The position numbers and the translations under genes were made by a program. Shown piece after piece: positions 19,531-30,501 of a stretch of 64,000 nt of DNA. Under the pieces are notes generated by a model. It was not told where the DNA came from and ran no database searches. It saw only the letters and a list, made by a program, of their open reading frames with translations. Positions within the stretch are counted from its first letter, which is position 1; each line of letters opens with the position of its first letter. The DNA is from Maribacter sp. (lineage in GTDB: Bacteria; Bacteroidota; Bacteroidia; Flavobacteriales; Flavobacteriaceae): the NCBI GenBank assembly GCA_020629415.1, contig JAHDDL010000006.1, positions 63,864 through 127,863 on the forward strand. The letters are read 5' to 3'.

Positions 19531-20973
19531 TTAATCAAACCACTCCTTCTCATAAATTGCACGCATTCTAACCAAGTCTTGTTTAAAGTTGGGGTCATTG
19601 GTAAAGTGAGTAGTCTCAAATGGGTCTAGTTCTAAATTTAATAATTGCTCTTCAATGCCATCTGCATCATAGCGAATGTATTTTAACCCATCAGTATCAA
19701 TAACCATTTTGCCTATTTCACTTTCAACACCCAAGGTTTCTCGCCATTTAACATTCTTACCTTCTAACAGTGGCCTTAGGCTTTTACCTCTTACGTCTGA
19801 AATACCAGTAATATTTGCATAATCGCAAACGGTAGGTAATATATCTAAACCGTTTGAAATCAGATTTTGATCATTAATTTGACCTTTTGGAATATGGTTT
19901 TTCCACATTGCCAATAAGGGAATATTAGCTGATTCTTCATAAAGGGTAGATTTATGCTCCATACGGTGACTTGCACTCATTTCGCCATGGTCGCTTGAAA
20001 ATATTATTAAGGTATTTTCTTCTTGTCCGCTTGCTTTTATGGCATTTAATAATAATTGAACTTCTTTATCTAATACTTCTGTTAGCCTATGATATGCATA
20101 CCTATGGTGTTTCCAATCATTTTCTGTAAAATTCTCTCTGGCATTTTTTCTGAAGGGTCTGTCATTAATTAATTTTTTGATGGCCCTTGGCTCATCCTTT
20201 TGAGGTTCAAAGTTGGGGGGTAAAGGCGGGCAGTAATCTGTGTAAAATTCAGTTTCACTGATGCCCTCTGGTATTTTCATGGCATTATTCAAGGTAGCTA
20301 TTTCAACTTCTGCGCGTTTAAGTAATAAGGCATCATTTGCACTTGTTGCCTTTTCTCTTAAGGCCATGTAGCATATATCATGTGGGTTTATTAATGATAC
20401 CACCATAAAATAAGGTTTTTTATGCTCCTCATTAATAATCTCTACCGCTTTATTTACCATTTCGCCCCTTTCATTGTCAGAGAATTTGTTAAAACCTAGT
20501 GTATTAGGTGTTAAAGATTCGGGTAAATGCTCCTTGCCTCCAAAATACAATTCATAATTCGCCTTTTTAAGAAAAGATGCAATGGTCGTATTTTTTACTT
20601 CTGACGATACCTCAGGTATTTTCATAGAAGCTCTGTTCTCCCTAACTTCATTTCCCTGATTATCTTTAAAATAACTTGGAAATCTACCTGTCATTAAGCT
20701 TACCCTTGCCGGAGAGCAAACCGGGTTGGTCGTATATGCTTTTGTAAACCTAATACCGTTATTGGCTATATAATCTATAGCTGGCGTATTTAAATATGTG
20801 TTGCCGGCGCAACTCATCATGTTTGTACTCATTTGATCAACATAAATGTAAATTATGTTGGGTTGCCCATTTTTAACCGACTTGTTTTTATCTTGGCATG
20901 AGGCAATTAGTGAAATAAAAATGGTAAAGAATACTGTTTTTATTTTTTTCGGATATTTAATACAGATCATCAT
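19531..20973 (-). CDS. S1-family sulfatase (CSPAR)
   Basis: 480-residue type I sulfatase and predicted lipoprotein (leader ending LIASC, Cys26). The formylglycine signature is C86-S-P-A-R. Metal-site residues lie in IYIYVDQMS near 41-49 and in IIFSSDHGEMSASH near 330, where DHG supplies the second metal ligand pair. Overall layout is normal for family S1. It is the last gene of operon D (GH106 and three sulfatases), 6 bp after the previous sulfatase. The role is removal of sulfate esters from ulvan oligosaccharides (rhamnose 3-sulfate is the main sulfated residue). Which subfamily, and whether it is endo- or exo-acting, cannot be read from the sequence. Confidence 0.9.
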   Translation of the reverse strand: MMICIKYPKKIKTVFFTIFISLIASCQDKNKSVKNGQPNIIYIYVDQMSTNMMSCAGNTYLNTPAIDYIANNGIRFTKAYTTNPVCSPARVSLMTGRFPSYFKDNQGNEVRENRASMKIPEVSSEVKNTTIASFLKKANYELYFGGKEHLPESLTPNTLGFNKFSDNERGEMVNKAVEIINEEHKKPYFMVVSLINPHDICYMALREKATSANDALLLKRAEVEIATLNNAMKIPEGISETEFYTDYCPPLPPNFEPQKDEPRAIKKLINDRPFRKNARENFTENDWKHHRYAYHRLTEVLDKEVQLLLNAIKASGQEENTLIIFSSDHGEMSASHRMEHKSTLYEESANIPLLAMWKNHIPKGQINDQNLISNGLDILPTVCDYANITGISDVRGKSLRPLLEGKNVKWRETLGVESEIGKMVIDTDGLKYIRYDADGIEEQLLNLELDPFETTHFTNDPNFKQDLVRMRAIYEKEWFD

Positions 20974-20979
20974 GAAATT

Positions 20980-22413
20980 TTATTTGTTTAAAAAATCTTT
21001 GCCCCAATTTTGTCTTAATTCTTTAGAAAGTAAATTAACTTTTTGATGATATTCAGGTTTCTCCGCCAAATTATCAAGTTCTAAAGAATCTGTTGAATGG
21101 TCAAATAACATTCTTGCGTAGGCAGTACCATCATCTTTGATCCATTCAGTATAAAATAGATCGCCTTTGATATATGTAACGGCATCTTTGAATTTACTTA
21201 CTGCCCAATCTTTACTAGATTTTTTACCATTTAAAAGAGGGACAAAACTTTTGCCTTGTACGGTTTTTGGAACATTTTCAATATCAATAAGTTCTGCAAT
21301 ACTTGGGTAAATATCTATATATTCTGTTATGGCATCTGTTGTTTGTCCACTGGTTTTCCCTGGAACTTTTAGTAGTAAGGGTGTTCTTAAAGCCGTTTCA
21401 AATGTGACATGTTTACACCATAATTTATGATCTCCTAAATTCCAGCCATGATCTCCCCAAAGAACAACTATTGTATCATCTTCTAAATCTAAGCGTTTTA
21501 ACTCGTCTAATACCAAACCAATTTGCGCATCAACATAACTTACGCAAGCATAATAACCATGTATGAGTTCTTTTGCTAAATCATCAGGGATTTCCCCACT
21601 TTTAGGAATGTTACCATAGTTGCGCAATTCTCCAAAATTATGAAAGGCTTCACTAGGTGTAGTTTCTGGTTGTATATAATTTTGAGGTAATTCTATTTCG
21701 TTTCTATCATAAAGGTCCCAATATTTTTTTGGTGCAGTAAACGGTAGGTGTGGCTTCATAAAACCTAGAGCCAAGAAAAAAGGTTTTTTCTCGTTTTTCA
21801 GCAATTTTAGGTCGACAATACCTTTTTGGGCAATTTTGCCATCAAAATAAGCGGTGTCATTAACTTCTGCCATTTCAAATGCGGTAGCTCCTGCAACAGC
21901 TAGATTGGCATTACCGTTTTCTTCAATATTTTTTTTAAGTTGATAATTACGAATATTACCGTCAGGAAACCAAATGGCATCCCAAGCTAAACTATCATCA
22001 TCTATTTGATGATAAATTTTACCGTTTGATCGTGTTGCATAACCATTTTGTTTAAGAAACTTAGGTAATGAAGTAGCAAAGGGTACGTCCACATCTGCTC
22101 TAGTGCTATAATCAATGAAACGATTTCTTGTAGGTCTCATACCAGTAAGTATACTTGCTCTTGATGCACCGCATACCGGTATATTACAATATGCGCGGTT
22201 AAAGACTAAACTTTCACTGGCCAATTTGTTCAAGTTTGGTGAAATTATGTGTTTGGCACCATAGAAATTTAATTCAGGGCGCAGATCATCAACTGCAATG
22301 AACAATATGTTTTTCGGTTTTTTATCTTGGGTTACAATAGGTTTATTATTTTCATTTTTACATGAAAATATTAAGGTTGCCAAAAATAATATGATATATA
22401 AAAATCTATTCAT
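20980..22413 (-). CDS. S1-family sulfatase, iduronate-2-sulfatase-like (CGASR)
   Basis: Start chosen at the ATG at 22413 ([18 protein letters not shown]), which gives a clean lipoprotein leader and a 16-bp gap to the previous gene; a longer reading would start at a TTG. The signature is C-G-A-S-R at about 81-85, with Ala in place of the usual Pro, as seen in iduronate-2-sulfatase-like S1 subfamilies. [18 protein letters not shown] supplies the DD metal ligands, and [20 protein letters not shown] the C-terminal metal site with the typical W-G-D-H-G-W-x-L-G motif. The similarity to the sulfatases at 27529 and 55698 in this motif suggests these three form one subgroup. Function: exo-desulfation of uronate- or rhamnose-containing oligosaccharides, inferred from context. 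Confidence 0.88.
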   Translation of the reverse strand: MNRFLYIILFLATLIFSCKNENNKPIVTQDKKPKNILFIAVDDLRPELNFYGAKHIISPNLNKLASESLVFNRAYCNIPVCGASRASILTGMRPTRNRFIDYSTRADVDVPFATSLPKFLKQNGYATRSNGKIYHQIDDDSLAWDAIWFPDGNIRNYQLKKNIEENGNANLAVAGATAFEMAEVNDTAYFDGKIAQKGIVDLKLLKNEKKPFFLALGFMKPHLPFTAPKKYWDLYDRNEIELPQNYIQPETTPSEAFHNFGELRNYGNIPKSGEIPDDLAKELIHGYYACVSYVDAQIGLVLDELKRLDLEDDTIVVLWGDHGWNLGDHKLWCKHVTFETALRTPLLLKVPGKTSGQTTDAITEYIDIYPSIAELIDIENVPKTVQGKSFVPLLNGKKSSKDWAVSKFKDAVTYIKGDLFYTEWIKDDGTAYARMLFDHSTDSLELDNLAEKPEYHQKVNLLSKELRQNWGKDFLNK

Positions 22414-22429
22414 GTGAATTCTTTTATGT

Positions 22430-23890
22430 TTACCAATGTTCAATTATGGTATAGTCTTCTTTTTGCAATGTGTTTTTTAGTGAATCGGCAATTTGTCGTG
22501 TTGGCGTATCTTGATCCAACTTAAATCCTTTATTTCCTCTAGGAGTTATAATGGGCATATTACCGGCGATTTTATTAAGAATATCGCCTTGAGAATTCAT
22601 CCAACTGAACATTTTTTTTGAAAGGGTGTCTTTTACTGATTTTAATTCTTCAACATTTGCCAAGTTGTGCTGTTCAAATGGGTCGTTCTCAATATCATAT
22701 AACTCTTCAAATGGTTCATTTTTAAATTTATTTGCCCCCCTTTTAATAAAGTAATCTACATATGTTTTTCCCGTGAGATTATTCTCTACTACTTCTAGAG
22801 AATTAAAGTTTCTAATGTATTTGTACTTCTTGTTACGAATCATTCTTGAAGGGAAAATTTCTGAATTCAGTATATTTTGGTTGGTTCTAACACCGTATAC
22901 ATATTCGTTTATTTCAACATCATTACCCTTAAGGATTGGCAGAAAACTTTTGCCATCCATATCTGGCATAGCTTTAACGCCTGCAATATCCAAAAAGGTG
23001 GGGAGTACATCTGTGTAATGAACAAGTTGGTCAGAGACTGTGCCGGCCTTTATTACCTTTGGCCAACGCATTACTAAGGGTACTTTAAGACCAATATCCT
23101 TAACAGTGAATTTGCCAGAAACACCATGATCTGCACTATAAATAAAAAGTGTATTGTTACTTAAATACGTGTCAACTAAATTTAGAACACGTTCTAGTTG
23201 CGTATTATCTTCTTTTATACTTCTATAATAACCTGCTTTAGACTTTACATATTCTGGGTCTGTCTTTTTATCCTCATTAAATGGATAGAATTTAATATCC
23301 TCTGCTTTAGGGTTATCAACTTCAAAATATTTTCCGTGCGGATATTTTGAGGTTATGAACATACAAAATGGTTTAGTCTTATTTTTTAAATAATTTTCTA
23401 TGCTATCTAACGGAATGTAATCTCTTGGTACGTTTTCCTTAGGTACTGGTTCCCATTCTCTATCCCATTGATAAACATTAGAGGGTTTTACATGACTTTT
23501 TCCGGCCAATACTACTTCATACCCCAATTTTTTCATGTGGTCGGTAACACTTTCAATGGTTGGTCTCGTAGCAGTATGATTGGCAAAACAACCATTCTTT
23601 AATGGATATTTTCCTGTAAAGAGTTGAGATCTACTTGGTGCACAAATTGCTTGACCGGTAAACGCATTTGTGAACAATAAACCTTCTTGGGCTAAACGGT
23701 CTACGGCAGTTGTATGTACTTTTTCATTACCATAGCAACCATAATCATATACATCTTGGTCATCCGCCAAATAGAAAATGATATTGGGCTGAGCTGGGTT
23801 ATCTAATGTTACTTTATTTATTTTATACTCCCTACATGAGGTGATAATTACGAATGCCAAAAGAATTGTTATGACTTTTGATTTTTTCAT
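22430..23890 (-). CDS. S1-family sulfatase, heparan N-sulfatase-like (CAPSR)
   Basis: 486 residues. Lipobox IITSC (Cys19). Signature C83-A-P-S-R. The N-terminal metal ligands are in [18 protein letters not shown]; the second metal segment is [16 protein letters not shown]. The ADDQ...YGCYGN layout resembles the sulfamidase-like branch of S1 (often numbered S1_8), which in PULs acts on O-sulfated sugars. Second gene of operon D, 28 bp after GH106. It is the only sulfatase of this layout in the operon, so the three sulfatases probably have different positional specificities. Confidence 0.88.
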   Translation of the reverse strand: MKKSKVITILLAFVIITSCREYKINKVTLDNPAQPNIIFYLADDQDVYDYGCYGNEKVHTTAVDRLAQEGLLFTNAFTGQAICAPSRSQLFTGKYPLKNGCFANHTATRPTIESVTDHMKKLGYEVVLAGKSHVKPSNVYQWDREWEPVPKENVPRDYIPLDSIENYLKNKTKPFCMFITSKYPHGKYFEVDNPKAEDIKFYPFNEDKKTDPEYVKSKAGYYRSIKEDNTQLERVLNLVDTYLSNNTLFIYSADHGVSGKFTVKDIGLKVPLVMRWPKVIKAGTVSDQLVHYTDVLPTFLDIAGVKAMPDMDGKSFLPILKGNDVEINEYVYGVRTNQNILNSEIFPSRMIRNKKYKYIRNFNSLEVVENNLTGKTYVDYFIKRGANKFKNEPFEELYDIENDPFEQHNLANVEELKSVKDTLSKKMFSWMNSQGDILNKIAGNMPIITPRGNKGFKLDQDTPTRQIADSLKNTLQKEDYTIIEHW

Positions 23891-23918
23891 TTTATGACGC
23901 TTATTATTTACAAATTTT

Positions 23919-26900
23919 TTAATCAGTATTTAATAATTTGTTTACTGATAACACATTAATTTGAACAGGACCCAATAGACCAGAAGTGAGTAAATTAGAA
24001 TCTTTGTTGTAATGGTTCCATGACGGAAATGTAGTTCTGCCAGACGTGCGTTCCCTAATATTTTTCAACCAATTAGGTATAGCTATTGTCTGGGCTCCCT
24101 TGCGTTCTATGTCCAATGGTAGTTTTTCGTCACCAATTAGGTTATTGGGCCAAAGGTTCGTGATTTTTATTTCTAATATGTTTTTGCCTTTTTTTATAAA
24201 ATCATCAATTTTTATTCTAAAGGGAGCTTTCCATAAAATACCCGCCTTACTACCGTTAACCGTCACTTCGGCAATTACCGCAACGCTGCCTAAATCCAAT
24301 TCTAATTGCTTATCGGGTTTAAGATAATCACTGGTTAACTCAAATTCTTTCGTGTATGTAGCTGTACCAGAAAAGTGTTGAATTCTTTCGTCTTCAACAG
24401 CAGACCAAGATATTAATTCGGGGAACTTTGTGTTTTCTGGAATTCCTGAATTTAGCGGAAATGAAACGTTCCACTCACCTGATAGTTTTAACGGTTTTGG
24501 CACTGATTTTACCTTTGTACGTTGTGTCTGCCCTGTATTAGTTGTGTATGTAATTTTACCGTTATAAGGCGTAACCCATTGAATGTCCTTATCGGTAAAA
24601 ATTAATTCTGGATTTGTATTGTCTTTTGACAATTTTAAAATTTGACCTTCAGGAACTAAAATAGTCTGTTTTTCACCATCTGTAGAAAATACAATTTTCA
24701 ATGTTTTATGACTGCCTGCAATTTTTTCATTGTTTAACAATGCATCTGTTACAGGTATTTCAAAAACTCCTGATCTTACCTTTTTTTTAATGGTTTCCGT
24801 AATGTCATGATATGGATAATACTTGGGTACATTTTTAGTTTCAGGTTTAAATTTACCAAAAACAGCTCTCACTATTGTTAGTTCTTTATCGCCTGCATCT
24901 ATAGATACATGTTCTTTTTCTAAGACAGTTTTAAATTGTGTTTTTCCATCTATTTGGTATTCCATACGAAATTCTTTTACGTAACCCATTGCCGGGTCAC
25001 AATCGCAAAATTGTCTAGAGGCATAAAAATCAAGTTGATTGTCTTTCACTTCTTTTTTAACCAGGTCTGTAATATCTAAAAGACCTTCCTGTAAAAACGT
25101 ACCATAATCAGCTTTTATAATTTTTAAATTTGAAAGTGGTTCTGAACTAGGTCTTTCAAGCTCAATTTTGGTGTTGATAAGATGATTGGAGTTTATAGGT
25201 TTTTTAAATACGATAAATACTGCCTCTTCTGTACCTAATGTGATGGGAACACTGGTGGTGCCATCGGTATTTTCGTTAAAAACTACCATATCTTTTATAC
25301 TTCCGGTTTCTGCATTCCATAACTCTGGTTGTTTTGCTGAAACTCTAAAACGCGCCACAAAATCTCGACGTTCTTTTTTTGCATTGGCAATAAAATAAAT
25401 ATCAGCATCTTTGGTTTGTCTGTGTACAAAAGATATGTCCGCAGCATTGCCCTCTTCAATATAAAAATCGGCAGGGAGGTCATTACTTTTTAAAAATTCA
25501 ATAACAGGTTGATCGTTCACTAAACCATTTTCCCATAAATATTCGGAAATGGAGATAATTTCCTTGTCACATACCGGAAAATTTTCAAGACTTGGAGATT
25601 TACTTGGTTTTGCACCAATTATCTTAGCACCTGCGGTTGCCAGTTCTTTTACTTTTTTTAAGGTTTCGGGTTTCATCCAATTGGTATCGGTTAATGCCAA
25701 AACACTGTAAGGACCCGAGTGTGAAGTATATATTTTTCCGTTTTTAACCAAGAGGTCATCAAATTTATTAGACCCTATTAAGTCATAATCATAACCTAAA
25801 GTTTTAATCTCAGGTAATAAAAATGCAGTATTAGGTGAAGATTCACCGGTAAAAACCAAAACATCGGCTACATTTTTACCTTGTTGTAATAAATATTGAG
25901 AACGGGCAATATAATCCATAAAACCTTTGCCTTGTTCCCACCATGTATTTAAACGATTAAAATCTGTACCGTGGTAACTTAAGGCCAATCCTGGCGCTAT
26001 ATCCCAAGGTTGATGAACGTAGGTGTGGAAAATAAATCGTGTTATACCCTCTGCCCAAGCTCTGTCACCAATAGATTTTAATTGCGCGGGGTGATCGTCC
26101 CATCCACCAATACCCGTAAAAGATTCGGCCCCGACAATGGCACTACCGTTTAAATGTGCAATAGAAGATACAAATTTTGGTGAGTCAAAGAATGGATACC
26201 CGCCACTCCAAAACTCGCACATGACAATATCACCTGTAGCTCCTACTTGCATATTGTCAAAAGGACCCCAATAAGGTTCTACAGAGAATTTTAGGTTATT
26301 GTCGTGGCATAATTTAGCGAAATGAGCATAATAGTTCTCTGCCATTAAATCACCAATAGTTCTTCTAAAATCCCAGAGAAAGCGTTCTGTTATTTCTCCA
26401 CTTTCTACGTAATACCCTGCTAAAGTTGGTAAAAATGGGGTAATATTATAACCTTTCAATCTTTTGAACTGCTCATTAAAACCTATTGTCCAATTAGTTG
26501 TGCCTACCTCATAACTATCTATCAGGCAGTTGGTTACTGTTGATCCAATTAAATTACCAAGTTTATTGATTATAGGTTGTACACCTTCATTCCAATAAGC
26601 ATCAACAGCTTTTTTACTCATTTTATCAACTTCTAGACCATGGCCACCATTAGGTGCAGGATGATTTTTTTTGCCTTTTGGGGTATGTCCAAATCGAATA
26701 ACGGTCCATTCTCCTTTTGGAACGGTCCATGTTAGAGTTCCGTCATTTGATAATTTTGTAGTTAAGTCTATAATATCTGGTTTGCTAATTAAAGCTTCTG
26801 CCATTATATCTTTTACGTCCGGCAATAAATGATTTCGAATACGGCCCGAAAGGTTTTTATAATCCAACCCATTGACTTTCTTGGTTATTTTTGGTTTTGG

Positions 26901-27401
26901 AAATGCTAAAACCGCAATATCTTTATAGTAGTCTAGTTTAGTTTCAGGCTGTGGTAATTTTTGATTAAATACTTGGTTGCCTATCACATTAACTTCACTA
27001 AAAACTACAGTTTGCATGGCATTCTCGGGTGTTACCCAAGGTCCGCCACTTGAAGACCAACCGGCACTGTTATGAAATGCTAATTCTAGGTTTAAACGTT
27101 CTGCTTCTTCAGCTGCAAAATGAAACAAGTCTAACCATTCTTTACTTAAATACTCTAAATCACCTGAAGGAAATTCTAATTGCACATTGAATAATTGCGC
27201 TTCTTGAATACCTACTCGTTTCATAGCTTCCAAATCTTTTGTGATACCAGACTTAGATACATTACCACTGATCCAATGCCACCAAGTTCTTGCTTTGGCT
27301 TCATTAGGAGGGGTGTGGAAACCTTGTTCCAAAGACTTAAATTCTTGCGCAAACAAATTGTTAAGGCAAATTACTGCAAGAATTAAGATCAATCTTTTCA
27401 T
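23919..27401 (-). CDS. GH106 alpha-L-rhamnosidase
   Basis: 1160 residues with a Sec signal peptide (MKRLILILAVICLNNLFAQ). The family is recognised from PPNEAKARTWWHWISGN near 32-48, GITKDLEAMKRVGIQEAQLF, and ELAFHNSAGWSSSGGPWVTP near 105-125, all hallmarks of the large GH106 TIM-barrel rhamnosidases. The C-terminal part contains a beta-sandwich with LDLGSVAVIAEVTVNG and KNILEIKITNLWPNNLIGD, as in other GH106 enzymes. It is the first gene of operon D, with the shared promoter element at 27418-27462. Expected to release alpha-L-rhamnose in the periplasm and to work with the three downstream sulfatases. A shorter GH106-like protein is encoded at 30502-32781. Confidence 0.9.
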   Translation of the reverse strand: MKRLILILAVICLNNLFAQEFKSLEQGFHTPPNEAKARTWWHWISGNVSKSGITKDLEAMKRVGIQEAQLFNVQLEFPSGDLEYLSKEWLDLFHFAAEEAERLNLELAFHNSAGWSSSGGPWVTPENAMQTVVFSEVNVIGNQVFNQKLPQPETKLDYYKDIAVLAFPKPKITKKVNGLDYKNLSGRIRNHLLPDVKDIMAEALISKPDIIDLTTKLSNDGTLTWTVPKGEWTVIRFGHTPKGKKNHPAPNGGHGLEVDKMSKKAVDAYWNEGVQPIINKLGNLIGSTVTNCLIDSYEVGTTNWTIGFNEQFKRLKGYNITPFLPTLAGYYVESGEITERFLWDFRRTIGDLMAENYYAHFAKLCHDNNLKFSVEPYWGPFDNMQVGATGDIVMCEFWSGGYPFFDSPKFVSSIAHLNGSAIVGAESFTGIGGWDDHPAQLKSIGDRAWAEGITRFIFHTYVHQPWDIAPGLALSYHGTDFNRLNTWWEQGKGFMDYIARSQYLLQQGKNVADVLVFTGESSPNTAFLLPEIKTLGYDYDLIGSNKFDDLLVKNGKIYTSHSGPYSVLALTDTNWMKPETLKKVKELATAGAKIIGAKPSKSPSLENFPVCDKEIISISEYLWENGLVNDQPVIEFLKSNDLPADFYIEEGNAADISFVHRQTKDADIYFIANAKKERRDFVARFRVSAKQPELWNAETGSIKDMVVFNENTDGTTSVPITLGTEEAVFIVFKKPINSNHLINTKIELERPSSEPLSNLKIIKADYGTFLQEGLLDITDLVKKEVKDNQLDFYASRQFCDCDPAMGYVKEFRMEYQIDGKTQFKTVLEKEHVSIDAGDKELTIVRAVFGKFKPETKNVPKYYPYHDITETIKKKVRSGVFEIPVTDALLNNEKIAGSHKTLKIVFSTDGEKQTILVPEGQILKLSKDNTNPELIFTDKDIQWVTPYNGKITYTTNTGQTQRTKVKSVPKPLKLSGEWNVSFPLNSGIPENTKFPELISWSAVEDERIQHFSGTATYTKEFELTSDYLKPDKQLELDLGSVAVIAEVTVNGSKAGILWKAPFRIKIDDFIKKGKNILEIKITNLWPNNLIGDEKLPLDIERKGAQTIAIPNWLKNIRERTSGRTTFPSWNHYNKDSNLLTSGLLGPVQINVLSVNKLLNTD

Positions 27402-27417
27402 GTTTACATATTTGATA

Positions 27418-27462
27418 TAAATCTACCTGAAGTACTTATCTATATCATCCTGTAATGTCATG
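27418..27462 (-). promoter_or_regulatory. Operon D promoter: shared 16-bp element plus -7 box
   Basis: Plus-strand ATCCTGTAATGTCATG at 27447-27462. In the gene direction, CAGGAT, 21 bp, then TAGATTTA (27418-27425), 16 bp before the GH106 ATG. Confidence 0.72.
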
Positions 27463-27528
27463 CTTAATTGATGTTTTAACTTTTTTAGGATATACCGTTT
27501 AATTGACGAAGAATAAATTTGGCACCTC

Positions 27529-28980
27529 CTAATTATTTCGTGGAATATCATTCTGCAAGAATGGGTTGCTATCTCTTGGAAATTCTTTCTCTAGTAACTT
27601 TTTCATTCTTTGTTCTACTGATGTAAAGTCTGAATTTCCGGATAGGTTTTTATACGACAGGAGATTATTTTTATGTTGGTATAATTCTGCTCCCAAAATT
27701 TCATGGGTCTGAGAGTTCCTCCATTCCGTATAGCGCCAATCACCATCGGTAGTTGTAACACCCATAATCTTTTTACCTCTTGCATACACACTATATGCTG
27801 CTTTGTCCCATTTTTTAGAAGGATTTTCCATTATGGGTAGTATGCTTTTACCATCTGTCTTAGGGGCACCTTTTAAATTGCAAACTTCAACCAATGTGGA
27901 ATATATATCTACACTTTCAATTAAGGCATTTGATATTTTACCCGTATTCCTATTTTTATGATCAGTTTCTCTACTAATGATCATTGGTATTCTTACATCT
28001 ATTTCCATATTAGATTGTTTGCACCAAGAAGCGTACTCGCCAATTTTATAACCATGATCACTCATGAAAATAATCATGGTATTTTTTCTAAGATCTAGAT
28101 TGTTCAACGTTTTCATTATTTTACCGATCTGGGCATCTACATAACTTACGGAAGCATGATATCCGTGAATTAAGTTCCGTGTTAAATCATCGTCTAAATT
28201 TCCTTTGCCGGGAATATTTGAATAAGCTTTTAATTCTCCCCAAGGACTTAATGCCAGTCTGTACGCATCTTCTGGTTTTTTTCTGGAAGGAATTTCAAAA
28301 TTATTTTTATCGTATAGGTCCCAATATTTTTTAGGGGCATTAAATGGTAAATGTGGTTTGCTCAAACCTACGAACATTATAAATTTATCATCTTTTAGCT
28401 TGTGTAGTTTTTCTATGGCATATTTAGCGGCACGGCCGTCTTTATAGGCGTCGTCAGCTACATCTGCGTTTTCAAAAGCAGGTCCCTTTAAAGGTTTGCC
28501 TTCTTCTTTTAAATGCCTTAATATTTCAATATTTTCTGGTTTATAATAACTGTTTTGTTCTTTTTCAAAATAAGTTGACCATTCATTTTTGTCGTCACTG
28601 GCATGGTGGTATACTTTACCGATACTTACAGTTTTATAACCGTTCTTATTAAACAATTGAGGAATTGAAACAATTTCTTTATGAACTTTTCTCAACGGAG
28701 TAAATATGCTATATATGCCTAATGTCTCTGGTCGCAGACCCGTTAACATGCTCATTCTTGAGGGCGCGCAAATAGCTTGCTGTACATAAGCTTTATTGAA
28801 TAATATACCATCATTTGCCAGTTTGTCAATGTGCGGGGTAATGGCGGTTTTACTACCGTAACAACCTAGTTCGGCTCTTAGGTCGTCTATATAGAATATT
28901 AGAACATTTGGCTGTTTTTCCTGTGCATTACTACCTACGAAATAAAAAGTAGTAATGAATAGTATTATAAATTTTTTCAT
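27529..28980 (-). CDS. S1-family sulfatase, iduronate-2-sulfatase-like (CAPSR)
   Basis: 483 residues with a Sec signal peptide (ends GSNAQ) and no lipobox, so probably soluble and periplasmic. Signature C71-[22 protein letters not shown] gives the N-terminal metal ligands, and [19 protein letters not shown] the second site. The segment [20 protein letters not shown] is nearly the same as in the sulfatase at 20980 ([20 protein letters not shown]), so the two are close relatives with presumably similar leaving-group geometry. It is the last gene of operon E, 23 bp after the preceding sulfatase. Substrate position unknown. Confidence 0.9.
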   Translation of the reverse strand: MKKFIILFITTFYFVGSNAQEKQPNVLIFYIDDLRAELGCYGSKTAITPHIDKLANDGILFNKAYVQQAICAPSRMSMLTGLRPETLGIYSIFTPLRKVHKEIVSIPQLFNKNGYKTVSIGKVYHHASDDKNEWSTYFEKEQNSYYKPENIEILRHLKEEGKPLKGPAFENADVADDAYKDGRAAKYAIEKLHKLKDDKFIMFVGLSKPHLPFNAPKKYWDLYDKNNFEIPSRKKPEDAYRLALSPWGELKAYSNIPGKGNLDDDLTRNLIHGYHASVSYVDAQIGKIMKTLNNLDLRKNTMIIFMSDHGYKIGEYASWCKQSNMEIDVRIPMIISRETDHKNRNTGKISNALIESVDIYSTLVEVCNLKGAPKTDGKSILPIMENPSKKWDKAAYSVYARGKKIMGVTTTDGDWRYTEWRNSQTHEILGAELYQHKNNLLSYKNLSGNSDFTSVEQRMKKLLEKEFPRDSNPFLQNDIPRNN

Positions 28981-29003
28981 TTAGTTCTTGGTACATTTTA
29001 TCA

Positions 29004-30497
29004 TTAATCTAGTTGTATTGGTTTAGGTGATTGAACCTCACCGGTACCTTCATCAAATTCCCAATATGGAATTGCTTTTCTTTTCTCATCAAAAGAATAA
29101 TTATACTTATTTAAATAATATTCTCTAGGCCGTATTTTATCACCAATTTTAGTTAGCTTTTCCTTTAAGGTATTATCTAATTCTGTCTGTATAGTTTTAA
29201 ATTCAGGTTTGTCAAGTAAATTATTTTGTTGGTACGGGTCTACTACATTATCATAGAACATATTTGGTCCATCAATACTTATGGCATAAGTGTAACGTTT
29301 TGTTCTTATAGCTCTAAATGGCGTATCATTATAATTTCCTGCAAAAGGAGCAACATTCATAACCAAAGCGGCCCGGTCTGTATTTGGGTTAGGGTTTAGT
29401 ATTAACTGTGATAAATCTTCACCTTCTATTTCATCATGTATTTTTATATTAGATAGGCCTAACAATGAAGGTAATATGTCAGGAGTATTAATAGGTGCAT
29501 TTACCACAGCACCTTTGTTTTCTTTTATACCAGGATATTTTATTAAAAATGGTACTCGTAAAGACTCGTCCCAAGCCATTTGTTTTGCAAAAGGTCTTAC
29601 CCCATGGGCTCCCATCATTTCACCGTGGTCTGCGGAAAAAACTATAATCGTATTATCAGAAAGGCCTAAATCTTCTATCTGCTGTAGTAATTGGCCAATG
29701 GCTTCATCGGTGGCGGTAGCATGGGCATAATAACCTTGTAATTCTTTTCGAATTCTATTTTCTATAGATGATTTAGTAACATTTGGGTTAAGTTTTAATG
29801 ATTCTGGTTGATATAGGTCTTTATATTTCTGAGGCGCTGAATCATGAGGAAAATGTGGTGTTGCAATAGATACCATAGCTAAGAATGGTTTTTCATCTTT
29901 TGCATGCTCTTTTAAGTAAGTGTTGGCATCTTCTACTATGGCAAAGGGTGAATATTGCTCCCAATGTTTTAATTGGGGATTGTCATTATCATAATAAGGC
30001 ATTTTATTATAATTATGTGAACATTCAAGAGCTTTCCAATAATCGAATCCTTGACGTCTTTCTTTGGGAATGAACGTTGAGCGCCCATGACCGTCTAAAT
30101 GCCACTTACCCCAATAAGCAGTATTATAGCCTTCTGCTTTAAATATTTCTGCCATTGTGAGTTCTTCAGATGGCAAATAAACATCATTGACAATCATACC
30201 TGTTGAAGTAGGAAACTTACCTGTTAAAAGTGCTGCACGATGAGGAGTACAAACAGGGGTTACGGATACGGCATTTGTAAAGTTTACAGATTGTTTTGAA
30301 AAATTATCTAGGTTGGGCGTTTTTATATTTGGATCACCGGCATAGCCCAACGCTGACCCGCGCCACTGATCGGTTAAAATATATACAATGTTTGGTTTTT
30401 TATGCTGTTCAACAGCTTTTGTCTTTACTTCATTATTACAACTTACAAAAGCTGCATAAAAGAAGGTTAGAATAAGGGCTTGATTTATTGTTTTCAT
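29004..30497 (-). CDS. S1-family sulfatase (CTPHR)
   Basis: 497 residues, lipobox FVSC (Cys20). Signature C83-T-P-H-R: Cys, Pro and Arg are kept, but the usual Ser/Ala before Arg is His, a variant that occurs in some S1 subfamilies. NIVYILTDQWRGSALGYAG and IIVFSADHGEMMGAHGV supply the metal ligands. The longer C-terminal tail (RPREYYLNKYNYSFDEKRK) is distinctive and matches sulfatases that act on algal polysaccharides in general layout. It follows the GH106-like gene by 4 bp in operon E. Confidence 0.9.
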   Translation of the reverse strand: MKTINQALILTFFYAAFVSCNNEVKTKAVEQHKKPNIVYILTDQWRGSALGYAGDPNIKTPNLDNFSKQSVNFTNAVSVTPVCTPHRAALLTGKFPTSTGMIVNDVYLPSEELTMAEIFKAEGYNTAYWGKWHLDGHGRSTFIPKERRQGFDYWKALECSHNYNKMPYYDNDNPQLKHWEQYSPFAIVEDANTYLKEHAKDEKPFLAMVSIATPHFPHDSAPQKYKDLYQPESLKLNPNVTKSSIENRIRKELQGYYAHATATDEAIGQLLQQIEDLGLSDNTIIVFSADHGEMMGAHGVRPFAKQMAWDESLRVPFLIKYPGIKENKGAVVNAPINTPDILPSLLGLSNIKIHDEIEGEDLSQLILNPNPNTDRAALVMNVAPFAGNYNDTPFRAIRTKRYTYAISIDGPNMFYDNVVDPYQQNNLLDKPEFKTIQTELDNTLKEKLTKIGDKIRPREYYLNKYNYSFDEKRKAIPYWEFDEGTGEVQSPKPIQLD

Positions 30498-30501
30498 ATT
30501 T

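Noticed and set aside
22414..22443. Ten-residue extension of the sulfatase at 20980 starting at TTG
   Set aside because: It would overlap the upstream gene and spoil the lipoprotein leader; the ATG at 22413 gives a normal start.
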